A DNA stretch of 64,000 bases from Vampirovibrionales bacterium. GTDB taxonomy: Bacteria; Cyanobacteriota; Vampirovibrionia; Vampirovibrionales; Vampirovibrionaceae. The notes under the pieces were generated by a model, which was not told the origin of the DNA, did not search any database, and saw only the letters and a list, made by a program, of their open reading frames with translations. How positions within the stretch are numbered: the first letter of the stretch is position 1; every line of letters begins with the position of its first letter. Of the stretch, positions 46,675 through 55,331 are shown in pieces. A program made the translations under genes and the position numbers. The stretch covers positions 31,015 through 95,014 of the forward strand of contig JAJCZA010000004.1 in the NCBI GenBank assembly GCA_029262635.1. The letters run 5' to 3'.

Positions 46675-46678
46675 TCGG

Positions 46679-47407
46679 TCACTTCAGAGTCGGATGTCGT
46701 TCCTTTAAAAACAAGGCCAATAATTCAAGCGCCTTTCCTCGGTGACTAATCCGATTTTTATCCTCAACCGATAACTCAGCCATGGTTTGTGTTCCATTTA
46801 AATTCAAAAGCTTTCGTTCGGCATCAGAAGGACAGACAATGGGATCATAGCCAAACCCATGCTCACCCCGAGGATTCCCATCCGTAATCACCGTCATTTC
46901 CACGGCGCCTTCACCCGTAAACACGGTTTGGTGATCAGCGGTTTGCAAAGCCAGTGCCGCCACATAGCGGGCTCGCTGATCTGATTTTTTAGCCATCAGT
47001 TTTAGAATAGCGGTATTAATTTGTTGGTAGTCTCTCGGACAAGTATCAAAATTATCCTGAATCCCCAACAACGTTTCTCGAATCGCTTCGGTCATCCAAC
47101 GACTGGAATAAAGACCGGGAAAAGGATCGAGGCCATATGTTCCTGCCAACGCCGGAATTTCAAACCCGGAATCTTCCGCCAGAATATAGTCAACGCCTTC
47201 ATCAACCCGGGCTGACGATGCTTTCAACAAAGCGTTTTCAAGAAACGTACTTCCAGTTTCCTCAACCTCCTCCAAATCATTCGGCATGATAACCCGAACC
47301 GGCAAGCCCGAACGGATCATAAACGACTCAACCTCAGCCATTTTTCCCTGATTGGTCGAAGCAAGCACCAAGGTTAACGGATTAGAAGGTTGACGCGAAA
47401 AAACCAT
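46679..47407 (-). CDS. rdgB: RdgB/HAM1 non-canonical purine NTP pyrophosphatase
   Basis: A 242-residue enzyme that hydrolyses ITP, dITP and XTP to monophosphates, keeping deaminated bases out of nucleic acids. Signatures are LVLASTNQGKMAEVESFM (SxNxxK), ETGSTFLENALLKASSA, LAEDSGFEIPALAGTYGLDP and PGLYSSRW. GEHGFGYDPIVCP and KNRISHRGKALELL also match. It is ~40 residues longer than the typical protein, mainly from an insertion around 110-150. GGATGGA precedes the ATG. Confidence 0.92.
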   Translation of the reverse strand: MVFSRQPSNPLTLVLASTNQGKMAEVESFMIRSGLPVRVIMPNDLEEVEETGSTFLENALLKASSARVDEGVDYILAEDSGFEIPALAGTYGLDPFPGLYSSRWMTEAIRETLLGIQDNFDTCPRDYQQINTAILKLMAKKSDQRARYVAALALQTADHQTVFTGEGAVEMTVITDGNPRGEHGFGYDPIVCPSDAERKLLNLNGTQTMAELSVEDKNRISHRGKALELLALFLKERHPTLK

Positions 47408-47446
47408 GGGAATCCATCCTTTTTAAATTTTAAATTCATGACATTT

Positions 47447-48256
47447 TTATTTTTTCCGACAATACCAGCCAAAGCGAGGATACTGATAGTCAATAAATGT
47501 TTCCGGCATGGGCCCTAACGGACGAATAACCAATTGAGAAGCATACGGACGAAGCAACGCATTCTGCTTTTCAGCCTCTAGCTCGCCCTGATTAAGAATC
47601 AAAAGATGTCCGTCGGGCTCCAGAAGAGAAACCAAATGATGAAGATACCTTTCGGGATCAAAACATCCTAACGGCAACCCCCACGCAAGACAAGGATCTT
47701 CAAAAACAAAAGGTAGAAACGAAGAAATCACATGATAGCGGGCCTGATGGGCCAACACATCTCCCGTCAAATACCAAACCCTTGAAAAAGGCTCGGTAAA
47801 TCGCTGGGCATAATCATTTCGTGTAAAGCCGTCCTGATACAAACGAAAGGGATCAATTTCAATGCCAGTCAGTTCGTACGACTCCCCAACATGATGGGTT
47901 AGTATGCTGACCAACGCTTGAACATATGCCCAGTTTTTGGCACCCACATCCAACCATCGAAGCGTTGGATTGGCTTCCAATCGAACGTTTACCAACAGGT
48001 GTTCCAAAAAAGCAAGATAACTCAAAGATTCCAGATAGCGAATCCGACTGCTTTGTTCACGAAACGAATGTAGCCCATAGGCTTCAACCAGCCTATCCTC
48101 TTTCCTACACAAATCATCCGCTTGGGCCCGCCCCTCAAAAAGCAGATGTTTTGGCTCTATCGGTTCTTGATACGCCTTACGCGTGTGTTGCAAAATAGAA
48201 CGCCATTTAAACGTTAGTCCGTTCAGCGTTGACTGGAAAACATGTGAAAAACCCAT
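47447..48256 (-). CDS. SAM-dependent methyltransferase-like protein
   Basis: About 269 residues. The central part fits a class I methyltransferase: LRWLDVGAKNWAYVQAL as motif I (hhDhGxxxW), YELTGIEIDPFRLYQDGF as motif II with the acidic ribose contact, and YHVISSFLPFVFEDP near motif IV. HLVSLLEPDGHLLILNQGE is the usual late strand. The N-terminal ~90 residues are helical and unique. Substrate unknown. ATG 48256 was chosen over TTG 48271. It follows rdgB on the same strand with a 39-base gap between the two reading frames. Confidence 0.6.
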   Translation of the reverse strand: MGFSHVFQSTLNGLTFKWRSILQHTRKAYQEPIEPKHLLFEGRAQADDLCRKEDRLVEAYGLHSFREQSSRIRYLESLSYLAFLEHLLVNVRLEANPTLRWLDVGAKNWAYVQALVSILTHHVGESYELTGIEIDPFRLYQDGFTRNDYAQRFTEPFSRVWYLTGDVLAHQARYHVISSFLPFVFEDPCLAWGLPLGCFDPERYLHHLVSLLEPDGHLLILNQGELEAEKQNALLRPYASQLVIRPLGPMPETFIDYQYPRFGWYCRKK

Positions 48257-48354
48257 CGCAGGCTCGCCCAACTTTTTAAATCAAGCTTATTATACCCCAC
48301 AGCAACTAACCACAACGGCCCCTTCACAAATACCGTAGAGAGTGGTTCCCCACT

Positions 48355-48603
48355 TTATTCCCCACGCAGTGCGATGGTTTCTTGTTGCGCTTCCAGTTTA
48401 ACCAACTGTAATTTTTCGTAGCTACCTATATCCCGGCTTATGCTGTTGCTCACACCACACAGCATGAGTACGATAATCAATGTCCCCAGTAATACTTTAT
48501 CCGTATAAGACAAATTAAACTGGAAGGCTTCCTCAAAAAAGCGGGATTTATAGCTGGACCATGCGTCAAACAAAAGAGTGTTAACCTTTCTAAAAGTCGT
48601 CAT
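48355..48603 (-). CDS. Small single-span membrane protein
   Basis: An 82-residue protein with one membrane helix (VLLGTLIIVLMLCGVSNSIS) flanked by an N-terminal amphipathic region and a C-terminal charged helix (YEKLQLVKLEAQQETIAL). No family recognised. The ATG at 48603 is preferred to a TTG at 48615; neither has a strong ribosome site. It could be a small accessory membrane factor. Confidence is moderate because composition and lack of overlap are the main support. Confidence 0.5.
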   Translation of the reverse strand: MTTFRKVNTLLFDAWSSYKSRFFEEAFQFNLSYTDKVLLGTLIIVLMLCGVSNSISRDIGSYEKLQLVKLEAQQETIALRGE

Positions 48604-49067
48604 AACAAAAATCAATAAATGCTCACACCAAAAACCAGATTGAGGATGGTAAAAAACACGCCCCGACTGCGTATTGGATAGAAAATTGGATAAAACCGAA
48701 GCTAAAAATTGGAACTATAAGAATTTAAAACTTGGGTAAAACTCTACCCTTATTATACTCTTACTTTTATTATACCCGGTATCGACCAAAAATATGAGTC
48801 TCTTAAAGACAAATGTAATAATTGTTGCTTAGAACCAACTGTTTTTTAAAAAGCGAACCTTATTCAGCCCGGTTTTTATGCATCCCGTCATCGATAATTT
48901 CCAGCGAAAAGAAGTGTCCTGTCTTTGTTCCAAATCTTTTACCCACCGTCAACACATAGGGGTTGAAACCCAATCTCAGATTCCATGAAATGCAATGTTT
49001 TGTTAAGCTGTTTCCAATCATCTCCTGTTTTTTATAACCCTTTTTATCATCAAAGGAACCCCTCACC
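48604..49067. other. Intergenic region upstream of hemB
   Basis: A ~460-base AT-rich spacer between divergent genes. It contains a small hairpin (gggta / taccc, about 48733-48750) and repeated attggata elements near 48676-48690. A minus-strand frame at 48860-49069 lacks protein character. Promoters for both genes are expected but not identified. Confidence 0.4.
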
Positions 49068-50054
49068 ATGTCCTACCCCACCACCCGCCTACGTCGACTC
49101 AGAAAATCCCATTTACTTCGGGATTTTGTGGCTGAAACAGAACTGAACGCTAAAGATTTTGTCTGGCCGCTTTTTATTTCAGATCAGGTAAACGCCCGAA
49201 TTCCTATTGAATCCATGCCCGGAATTTTTCAGCTTTCCATTGATAATGCCCTCATCGAGATTGGTCAGGCCATGGAGGCGGGTATCCGATCGGTTATTCT
49301 GTTCGGCATCCCCGAGGAAAAGGACGCTGAAGCAACCATGGCTTGGGCCGATCACGGCATTATTCAGCGCGCCATCCGAAAAATAAAGGACACCTTTGGC
49401 GATGATTTACTGGTTATTGCGGACACTTGCCTTTGCGAATACATGACCCACGGCCATTGTGGCATTGTTATGGAAGGCCGGATCCTCAATGATCCCTCTG
49501 TTGAGGTTATCGCTCGCACTGCCATCTCTCAAGCCAACGCCGGAGCCGATATTATCGCCCCGTCAGATATGATGGACGGTCGAGTTGGTATTATTCGGGA
49601 TTGTCTGGATGGTGAGGGGTTTGATGATACGCCTATCATGGCCTATTCCGCTAAATATGCCAGTAGTTTTTATTCTCCCTTTCGCGATGCCGCCGTCTCG
49701 GCCCCTTCCTTTGGGGATCGCCGAAGCTATCAAATGGACCCTCGCAACAGCCGGGAAGCTCTGGAAGAGGTTGCTCAGGATCTGGAAGAAGGAGCGGATA
49801 TCATCATGGTCAAGCCCGCCATGGCTTATCAGGACATTATCCGCAACGTTCGAGAATTGGTTGATGTACCCATAGCAGCCTATAGCGTGTCCGGTGAATA
49901 CAGCATGATGAAGGCCGCCGCTCAAAACGGCTGGATCGATGAGAAAGCCGTGGTGCTTGAAACCCTAACCGGAATTAAGCGTTCCGGTGCCGACATTATC
50001 CTGACCTACCACGCGGTAGAAGCGGCCAAATGGCTTACTGAATTAAAAAGTTAA
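49068..50054 (+). CDS. hemB: Porphobilinogen synthase (delta-aminolevulinate dehydratase)
   Basis: A 328-residue enzyme condensing two 5-aminolevulinate molecules to porphobilinogen in haem synthesis. Metal site DTCLCEYMTHGHCG (three Cys, zinc type). The Schiff-base lysines are in MAYSAKYASSFYSPFRDA and IMVKPAMAYQDIIRNVRE. YSVSGEYSMMKAAAQNGW and LTGIKRSGADIILTYHA close the active site. AAAGGA lies 10 bases before the ATG. Haem production fits an organism with a menaquinone-linked respiratory chain, consistent with mqnA/mqnE here. Confidence 0.97.
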   Translation: MSYPTTRLRRLRKSHLLRDFVAETELNAKDFVWPLFISDQVNARIPIESMPGIFQLSIDNALIEIGQAMEAGIRSVILFGIPEEKDAEATMAWADHGIIQRAIRKIKDTFGDDLLVIADTCLCEYMTHGHCGIVMEGRILNDPSVEVIARTAISQANAGADIIAPSDMMDGRVGIIRDCLDGEGFDDTPIMAYSAKYASSFYSPFRDAAVSAPSFGDRRSYQMDPRNSREALEEVAQDLEEGADIIMVKPAMAYQDIIRNVRELVDVPIAAYSVSGEYSMMKAAAQNGWIDEKAVVLETLTGIKRSGADIILTYHAVEAAKWLTELKS

Positions 50055-50060
50055 AATAAA

Positions 50061-51326
50061 TTAGTAAGTAAAGCCATCTTTATTCATCCGGTCAAGAACT
50101 TCCTGTAGTTCGTTCCGTGGGTTCACTAGCGAAAGGCGAACATAACCTTCCCCATGTTTTCCAAATGCGGTTCCCGGAACTAAAACGATGCCCGATTTTT
50201 CCAATACATCATTAGCAAAGTCAACACAGGACGTGTAACGTGGCGGAATAGGAATCCAGAAATAGAATGTCGCACGAGGCAGTTGAAGTTCATCCATGGG
50301 CCAGCCTAACTGCTTAAAGCCTTCTTTCATAAAATTCTGATTGTCTTCATAGACGTTGCACATATCCCGGATAAACTGGGCGCAATCAGGACTATTCAAG
50401 GCAAAGGCACCGGCCTTCTGGAGTACTTTCCAAATACCGCTGTCCATAGTGCCTTTTACCGTTGCCAGTACATTGATGGCTTCCTCATTCCCAGCGGCGA
50501 AACCCAACCGCCATCCCGTAATCGCATAGGGCTTACTCAGGCTATGGAATTCAATGGCAATATCCTGGGCACCCGGCACTTCCAGAATACTATGGGGTGC
50601 TTCTTCACCTTCAAAGTACATCTCCGAGTAAGCAATATCACTAATCACCAGAATATTATGCTGACGGGCAAAGCGAATCACTTCTTCAAAATAACTTAAC
50701 GGTGCTGTGGCTCCAATCGGATTACTCGGGTAGTTGATAATCAGTGCTTTCACATTATTGGGGTTAAAGCCCTGATTGGTCAGCTCCTGCATGGTATGTT
50801 CCAAGTCCGGCAAGTAATTGTTTTCCCGGGTTAATGGCGTGGAATAAGCATGACCACCCGCAATCTCAATAGCATCCACATAAGAGGCATAGCCCGGATC
50901 CGGAGTCAGAATAATATCCTTTTTAACCGGATCCACCTCGGGCGAGATAACGGCCCGAAAGATGGCGGCCAGTCCTTCTTTTGAACCCAGCAGGGAGCAC
51001 ACGTGTTTTTTCGGATCCATGACAACACCAAACCGATTTTTCATCCGGGTGACAATAGCCTCCCGGAAAAAGGGTTCGCCCCGCGGGACAGAATAGGTAT
51101 GAACCCCTGTTTCATCAATCAACTCTTTCATCTTGTTGCGCAAAACTTCTGGGGGCATAACCGTCGGAGCGCCAATACTCATCTTAATGGGAGCTCGTCC
51201 CTTCGCTTCCAGCTCTGGGGTTAAATCCAGCACACGCTGAGCGATTCGAAACATGATATAGGGCTGCATGTCAGCACAAAGGTTTGAGTAAAGACTTTTG
51301 ATGTTGGGTTCAGAAAGCGCTTTCAT
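50061..51326 (-). CDS. dapL: Class I aminotransferase, probably LL-diaminopimelate aminotransferase
   Basis: A 421-residue PLP enzyme of fold type I. Signatures are MSIGAPTVMPPEVL, YSVPRGEPFFREAI, LLGSKEGLAAIFRAVI (GSKEG is typical of DapL), LTPDPGYASYVDAIEIAGG and NYPSNPIGATAPLSYFEEV. The PLP lysine is in HSLSKPYAITGWRLGFAAGN, and LPRATFYFWIPIP and VRLSLVNPRNEL follow. DapL converts tetrahydrodipicolinate directly to LL-diaminopimelate for lysine and peptidoglycan and is typical of Cyanobacteria. Another aspartate-type aminotransferase remains possible. It converges with hemB. Confidence 0.8.
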   Translation of the reverse strand: MKALSEPNIKSLYSNLCADMQPYIMFRIAQRVLDLTPELEAKGRAPIKMSIGAPTVMPPEVLRNKMKELIDETGVHTYSVPRGEPFFREAIVTRMKNRFGVVMDPKKHVCSLLGSKEGLAAIFRAVISPEVDPVKKDIILTPDPGYASYVDAIEIAGGHAYSTPLTRENNYLPDLEHTMQELTNQGFNPNNVKALIINYPSNPIGATAPLSYFEEVIRFARQHNILVISDIAYSEMYFEGEEAPHSILEVPGAQDIAIEFHSLSKPYAITGWRLGFAAGNEEAINVLATVKGTMDSGIWKVLQKAGAFALNSPDCAQFIRDMCNVYEDNQNFMKEGFKQLGWPMDELQLPRATFYFWIPIPPRYTSCVDFANDVLEKSGIVLVPGTAFGKHGEGYVRLSLVNPRNELQEVLDRMNKDGFTY

Positions 51327-51712
51327 ATCAAAGAAATCCTTTTATTCATACTTTTAATGATTCAAATTTGTGGAGGAAATAGTGGCCTAGTTCGTGTTCT
51401 TTATAGCGCAAACGATGGGGGATTTCCAGAGAGTTTTACGTTGTCTAAAAGAGAAAGAAACCAGTGTTTTCAGACGGTTTATGCAAGAAGTCCTCAGGTG
51501 TAAATAAATGTAACTAAATCCGTATCAACTGGTTTTATAATAATATATATCGGGTATATAAAAAATAGAAACAATATATCATTTCTTTCCTTCATCTAAA
51601 ATTATGTCTATTCCTTTCTTTTTCTCTTCTCCTTTCCATCCTTCCTTTCTTACTGATGATGCTGCTACTCGAAACAATCGAGTGGCTTTTCTTTTTGTGC
51701 TATTTTTTTCCT
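51327..51712. other. AT-rich intergenic region between divergent genes
   Basis: About 385 bases with strong AT bias around 51535-51595 (ttttataataatatatatcg), likely containing divergent promoters. Short frames here are low-complexity Phe/Ser strings and are not called. Confidence 0.45.
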
Positions 51713-52180
51713 ATGGAAAAATCAAAAAAACCAGCCGAACGCTGGCTAGTGATCAGCTCGATCGTGGCATTACTCCTATTTATCGGAAGCGCCTTTTTTC
51801 TGGATCGTCTAAACGCCGATATCCAGTGGACTAAAATTGGACAAGACAAACAGGGGAACCAATACAGTGTGGATCAACGATGGACGGTTAAAAGACTAGA
51901 AAACACCGATAACTTAAACACGTTGCCTCGATACCCTTATGCCCTTCGGGTTGATTATGCTGACGATTCCCGCACGGTTGACGGGTTTATGATCAAAGCC
52001 GTTATGGAACAGGGGAATGTTAACTGCGCCCATTCAACTGTCCAGGCCCATAAATGGCTTTTCCTAAGTGAAAGCCAAATGCCTGTCCGGCTGGATCAAA
52101 AGCGAGATCAACATGGACTATTGCAAGACCTTCCCCTCCAAACACACTTGATTGACTTTGTTTGCGCCCTTAAAAAATAG
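51713..52180 (+). CDS. Membrane-anchored hypothetical protein upstream of GH6
   Basis: About 155 residues. The N-terminus MEKSKKPAERWLVISSIVAL carries one membrane helix (about 11-31), followed by an extracytoplasmic beta-rich domain (QYSVDQRWTVKRLENTDNLN; YPYALRVDYADDSRTVDGFM). Two cysteines (NCAHS, FVCALKK) may pair. No family is recognised. ATG 51713 is preferred to 51656, which would add a hydrophobic leader without a ribosome site. The stop lies one base before the GH6 start, so the two are translationally coupled and may act together at the cell surface (inference). Confidence 0.6.
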   Translation: MEKSKKPAERWLVISSIVALLLFIGSAFFLDRLNADIQWTKIGQDKQGNQYSVDQRWTVKRLENTDNLNTLPRYPYALRVDYADDSRTVDGFMIKAVMEQGNVNCAHSTVQAHKWLFLSESQMPVRLDQKRDQHGLLQDLPLQTHLIDFVCALKK

Positions 52181-52181
52181 A

Positions 52182-53399
52182 ATGCTTAAATACGGAATCA
52201 CTATTATACTTTTCGCTTTACTCTCAGGGTGGCTTGGACTCACGTTGTACGGTGTCTATTCGAGCGAAGGAAAAAACTCAATTTCCGTTAGCGATCTGCT
52301 CATTCCCACCTGGACACGGAGCTATCAGCTTTATGGTCAGCCCCATGCCCTTTGGCTAAGCGATTATGACACCGTGGGCACTAATTTGCCCCTGCTCAAT
52401 AAAATAATTGCCGAAGCTGAGCGTCAACACAAGCGGTTTGAAATTGTGATTTACGGCATCCCCTTTCGAGACATGGGCCAATCCTCTGGTGGGGGGTTTG
52501 ATACGTTTGAGGATTATCTGGCGGATAATCAACTGAACGCCAAAGCCGTGGGTGACTTTGTCAAACGGACCGGCATTCAGCCCCGCGTCTATCTGGAGCC
52601 CGACGCCTTGGCCCATGCCATTCAATACCGCGAAGATCGTCAGAGCGATCCCGTTTCGGTTGCTATTTACGAAAAACGGATCCAGGCCATGCAGACACTA
52701 ATCCAGCTCTATCAATCACACGGGGCTCTGGTTTATCTCGATACGGCTCACAGCGACTGGTTTGATTACAGCGACCACCAAATTAAGGCCATGGCCATGG
52801 CCTTAAACCGAGCCGGAATTAAAAAAGCGGATGGTCTGGTCACCAACGTTTCCAATCGTCAGCCGGTTACCGAAAAAACAGGCCTAGCCCGTACAACCGG
52901 ACGAAGCGAGGTACATTACCTTCGTCGTCTCCTCCCACGGTTAGAAAACAAGCATCTGGACGTGGTGGTGGACACCAGCAGAAACGGGGGGACGACCCAT
53001 CAACGACACTACCTTCTAAAAGACAATAACCAACTCATGGATAACGAATCCCCTGAAGGCCGATTAGTTGGCTCTTGGTCGACGGATGAAACTGGCGAGC
53101 GTTGGGTCAAACCATTTTTTGGCCCGCCCATGAAATTTTCTGTTTTAACCGGACTGGATAAATACACCTTTTCCGAGACCACCATGACCCTTTCTGCTCC
53201 GCCATGGCTCGATGCCGTGGGGGATGTCCAATTAGGCGAACCGCCAACAGATAAGACAGGTATTGATGTGATCCAGAAATTTCGTTATATCAAACCCCCC
53301 GATGACTGCGACGGTAGCCTCAACTGCCCTCCCGGCTGGTCCAAACACGACTTAAACAAGAAGACACAGAAGCCTCAAGCTTTGGCAGGTTTCCAGTAG
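52182..53399 (+). CDS. Glycoside hydrolase family 6 (cellulase/cellobiohydrolase type), membrane-anchored
   Basis: A 405-residue protein. A signal-anchor (YGITIILFALLSGWLGLTLY) is followed by a GH6 catalytic domain. The order matches the family: FEIVIYGIPFRDMG (strand with DLPxRDC-like segment), GIQPRVYLEPDALAHAI (EPD-L), VYLDTAHSDWFDY (YLDAGHxxW), DGLVTNVSNRQPVTEKTG (STNVSNY) and DVVVDTSRNGG (IDTSRNG). GH6 enzymes cleave beta-1,4-glucan with inversion, using aspartates in these loops. No carbohydrate-binding module is seen. ATG 52182 is one base after the preceding stop. With the GH8 at 60276-61463 it suggests work on cellulose-like polymers, either self-made or from prey or host walls. Confidence 0.85.
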   Translation: MLKYGITIILFALLSGWLGLTLYGVYSSEGKNSISVSDLLIPTWTRSYQLYGQPHALWLSDYDTVGTNLPLLNKIIAEAERQHKRFEIVIYGIPFRDMGQSSGGGFDTFEDYLADNQLNAKAVGDFVKRTGIQPRVYLEPDALAHAIQYREDRQSDPVSVAIYEKRIQAMQTLIQLYQSHGALVYLDTAHSDWFDYSDHQIKAMAMALNRAGIKKADGLVTNVSNRQPVTEKTGLARTTGRSEVHYLRRLLPRLENKHLDVVVDTSRNGGTTHQRHYLLKDNNQLMDNESPEGRLVGSWSTDETGERWVKPFFGPPMKFSVLTGLDKYTFSETTMTLSAPPWLDAVGDVQLGEPPTDKTGIDVIQKFRYIKPPDDCDGSLNCPPGWSKHDLNKKTQKPQALAGFQ

Positions 53400-53444
53400 A
53401 GTTTATCGTCCCTACACAAGTTAATAGGCATTGGGCTAGTAAAA

Positions 53445-54056
53445 TTAATTCTTCAAAATTGTATCTATTAATAAATATTTTCCCTCTTCATTTTTTTTAT
53501 AATAAAGAGTTTTTTTATAAGGGAATGGGCAACTCTTTAAAGGGTCCCAGCTAGCCTTTTTATCAAAATAACAATAAAACAGAGGCCCTTCACCATATTC
53601 ATCACCATCTAAATCGATGTGTTCTATCGATTCATAAGGTATAACTCCAACAGGAAATACATTGAAAATTTTCTCTCTATTTTTTGCCTCCTTAAAAGAA
53701 AACTGGCCATTTTCTTTCTTATATATAGCCACTGGCATACTAGAGAAAAATTCAACGCCTTCAAAATTTGTGGTTTTTATCTCTGCATTAATGCAAGAAT
53801 AGCCTCTAAATAATTTTTCTTCTGTTGAAGGGTAGTCTTCAAAGTATCGACTTATATTAACCAAACATACTCTTCTTCCTAAGCTCTCATTATTGATTTT
53901 GTGTAATAACTCCTCAGCTTTCTGTTTAATCAACTCTTTATGCTCTAGTTTACCTTTATTTGATAACCTTTTTGATAAAAAGAAAATATGGTAAGCAATA
54001 AAAATATTTACACAAGTATAAATAAAGCTTAGAGCTATATCTAAAGTATCTATCAT
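53445..54056 (-). CDS. AT-rich membrane-anchored hypothetical protein coupled to a Dam-type methyltransferase
   Basis: About 203 residues. An N-terminal membrane helix (IALSFIYTCVNIFIAYHIFF) is followed by a Lys-rich helical segment and a soluble domain (RRVCLVNISRYFEDYPSTEE; CYFDKKASWDPLKSCPFPYK). No family recognised. Codon use is markedly AT-rich compared with neighbours, suggesting recent transfer. Its AAAGGG ribosome site overlaps the stop of the methyltransferase gene, so translation is coupled; ATG 54056 is preferred over GTG 54062. It could be a partner of the methyltransferase, but no endonuclease motif (such as PD-(D/E)xK) is evident. Confidence 0.6.
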   Translation of the reverse strand: MIDTLDIALSFIYTCVNIFIAYHIFFLSKRLSNKGKLEHKELIKQKAEELLHKINNESLGRRVCLVNISRYFEDYPSTEEKLFRGYSCINAEIKTTNFEGVEFFSSMPVAIYKKENGQFSFKEAKNREKIFNVFPVGVIPYESIEHIDLDGDEYGEGPLFYCYFDKKASWDPLKSCPFPYKKTLYYKKNEEGKYLLIDTILKN

Positions 54057-54065
54057 ATGCACCCT

Positions 54066-54989
54066 TTAATAATTCAGAATCAGCAGTTCATTTACCGGGC
54101 CACGTTTTTGGGCGTTGGAATTGATCATGCGGAGGGCCTGTACCCGTTCGATTTGAAATCCCTCGTAGGCATCCAGAAAAAACGTGTCCTCCGGGTTCGT
54201 ATTCTGGGGATCCGAATTGCTCAGCATCAGGTAGGCGTTTTTCTCGTCGAGCATCCGGTAAAATTGGGCCAGCCGCAACTGCTCGTCATCATTAAAATCG
54301 GTTTTAGCGTAAGCCTTAAAACTAGCAGTTTTGGAGATAGGACGATACGGCGGATCAAAATAAACAAACGTCTGATCATCAATAGCATCTTCGCACGCCG
54401 CATAGTCACCAAACCGAATGGTTGCTCGGTTCAGGGTTTGGGAGACGGCCCGCAGGTTACTGGGCGAACAAATTCGCGGGTTTTTGTAGCGTCCGTAAGG
54501 TACATTAAACTCGCCTTTACGGTTGACCCGATACAGACCATTATAACAAGTTCGATTTAGAAAAATAATCTGGGCCGCCCGCTGGAACCCGACGGTGTTA
54601 ACGGGTTGAGCCAAATCTATCTCTGTTTTTAACGCATTGAGAGCCGTTCGATGCTCATAAAAATACACTTCACGCGATTCGGTGTTAAGGGCATTGTAAT
54701 CATGCTGGAGGTTGGACAGGTGATGAATCAGCTCATCCACATTTTCCTGAATGCTTTTGTAAACCAGAATCAGCTCTGGGTTCGTATCCGAGATGACATA
54801 CTCTGATACGGTATAGTGCTGGGCTACATGGAAAAACACGGCACCACCGCCAATAAAGGGTTCCACATAACGTTTGAGTTTACCGGTTTTCAATGGGACT
54901 GGTAAATGCCGATCAATCTGATGGGACAGTTGTCCCTTGCCGCCTGCCCATTTTAAAAAAGGGGCCGCCACCTCTGCCGTTTTTGCCAT
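54066..54989 (-). CDS. Dam/D12 class DNA adenine N6-methyltransferase
   Basis: A 307-residue alpha-class methyltransferase. The FxGxG-type SAM motif is in FLKWAGGKGQLSHQIDRHLP and YVEPFIGGGAVFFHV. The catalytic DPPY is in FVYFDPPYRPISKTASF. IIFLNRTCYNGLYRVNRKGE and FNVPYGRYKNP are typical Dam/DpnM signatures (recognition often GATC, not proven here). It could protect DNA as part of a restriction-modification pair with the coupled downstream gene, or be a regulatory orphan. Protein length is standard; the start at 54989 is supported by MAKTAEVAAPFLKWAGGKG. Confidence 0.92.
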   Translation of the reverse strand: MAKTAEVAAPFLKWAGGKGQLSHQIDRHLPVPLKTGKLKRYVEPFIGGGAVFFHVAQHYTVSEYVISDTNPELILVYKSIQENVDELIHHLSNLQHDYNALNTESREVYFYEHRTALNALKTEIDLAQPVNTVGFQRAAQIIFLNRTCYNGLYRVNRKGEFNVPYGRYKNPRICSPSNLRAVSQTLNRATIRFGDYAACEDAIDDQTFVYFDPPYRPISKTASFKAYAKTDFNDDEQLRLAQFYRMLDEKNAYLMLSNSDPQNTNPEDTFFLDAYEGFQIERVQALRMINSNAQKRGPVNELLILNY

Positions 54990-55331
54990 GTTGTTCCGTC
55001 GTCAATCTGTAAAACCGCCTGAAAAGGCATTCCACTAATAAAACTCTTCGTAACTCTCACCCGAGTTATCCAACCCGACTGTTCTTTCTTATTGTATCAA
55101 AAGATGAAGTATCCGGGGGAATCCCTGTTTTTAAGAACACCATCAAATCGTCCGAATCCATATATTAAGAAGCATTTCGTTTAAAAACACTGGCAATAGC
55201 CCTTAACTGTGGGTTTGTGAGAAGCTAGAAAATGAGCAAACGGGATCAAAAATCAACGTTTTAACCTGTTTATCCCTCATCTACGAATAAAAATAAGAGT
55301 AAAAAAAGAATAAAAAAGGGTATCACATTTT
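54990..55331. other. Intergenic region upstream of desaturase
   Basis: About 340 AT-rich bases between divergent genes. I see no RNA or protein gene; promoters for both sides are expected. Poly-A/G-A stretches precede the desaturase ribosome site (aaaaaaggg). Confidence 0.4.

Noticed and set aside
48860..49069. 69-codon minus-strand frame upstream of hemB
   Set aside because: It overlaps the hemB ribosome site and start, and shows no protein-like pattern.
51604..51834. 76-codon frame starting with Phe/Ser-rich residues
   Set aside because: Low-complexity translation of T/C-rich DNA; the other frame with a membrane anchor is the better gene.
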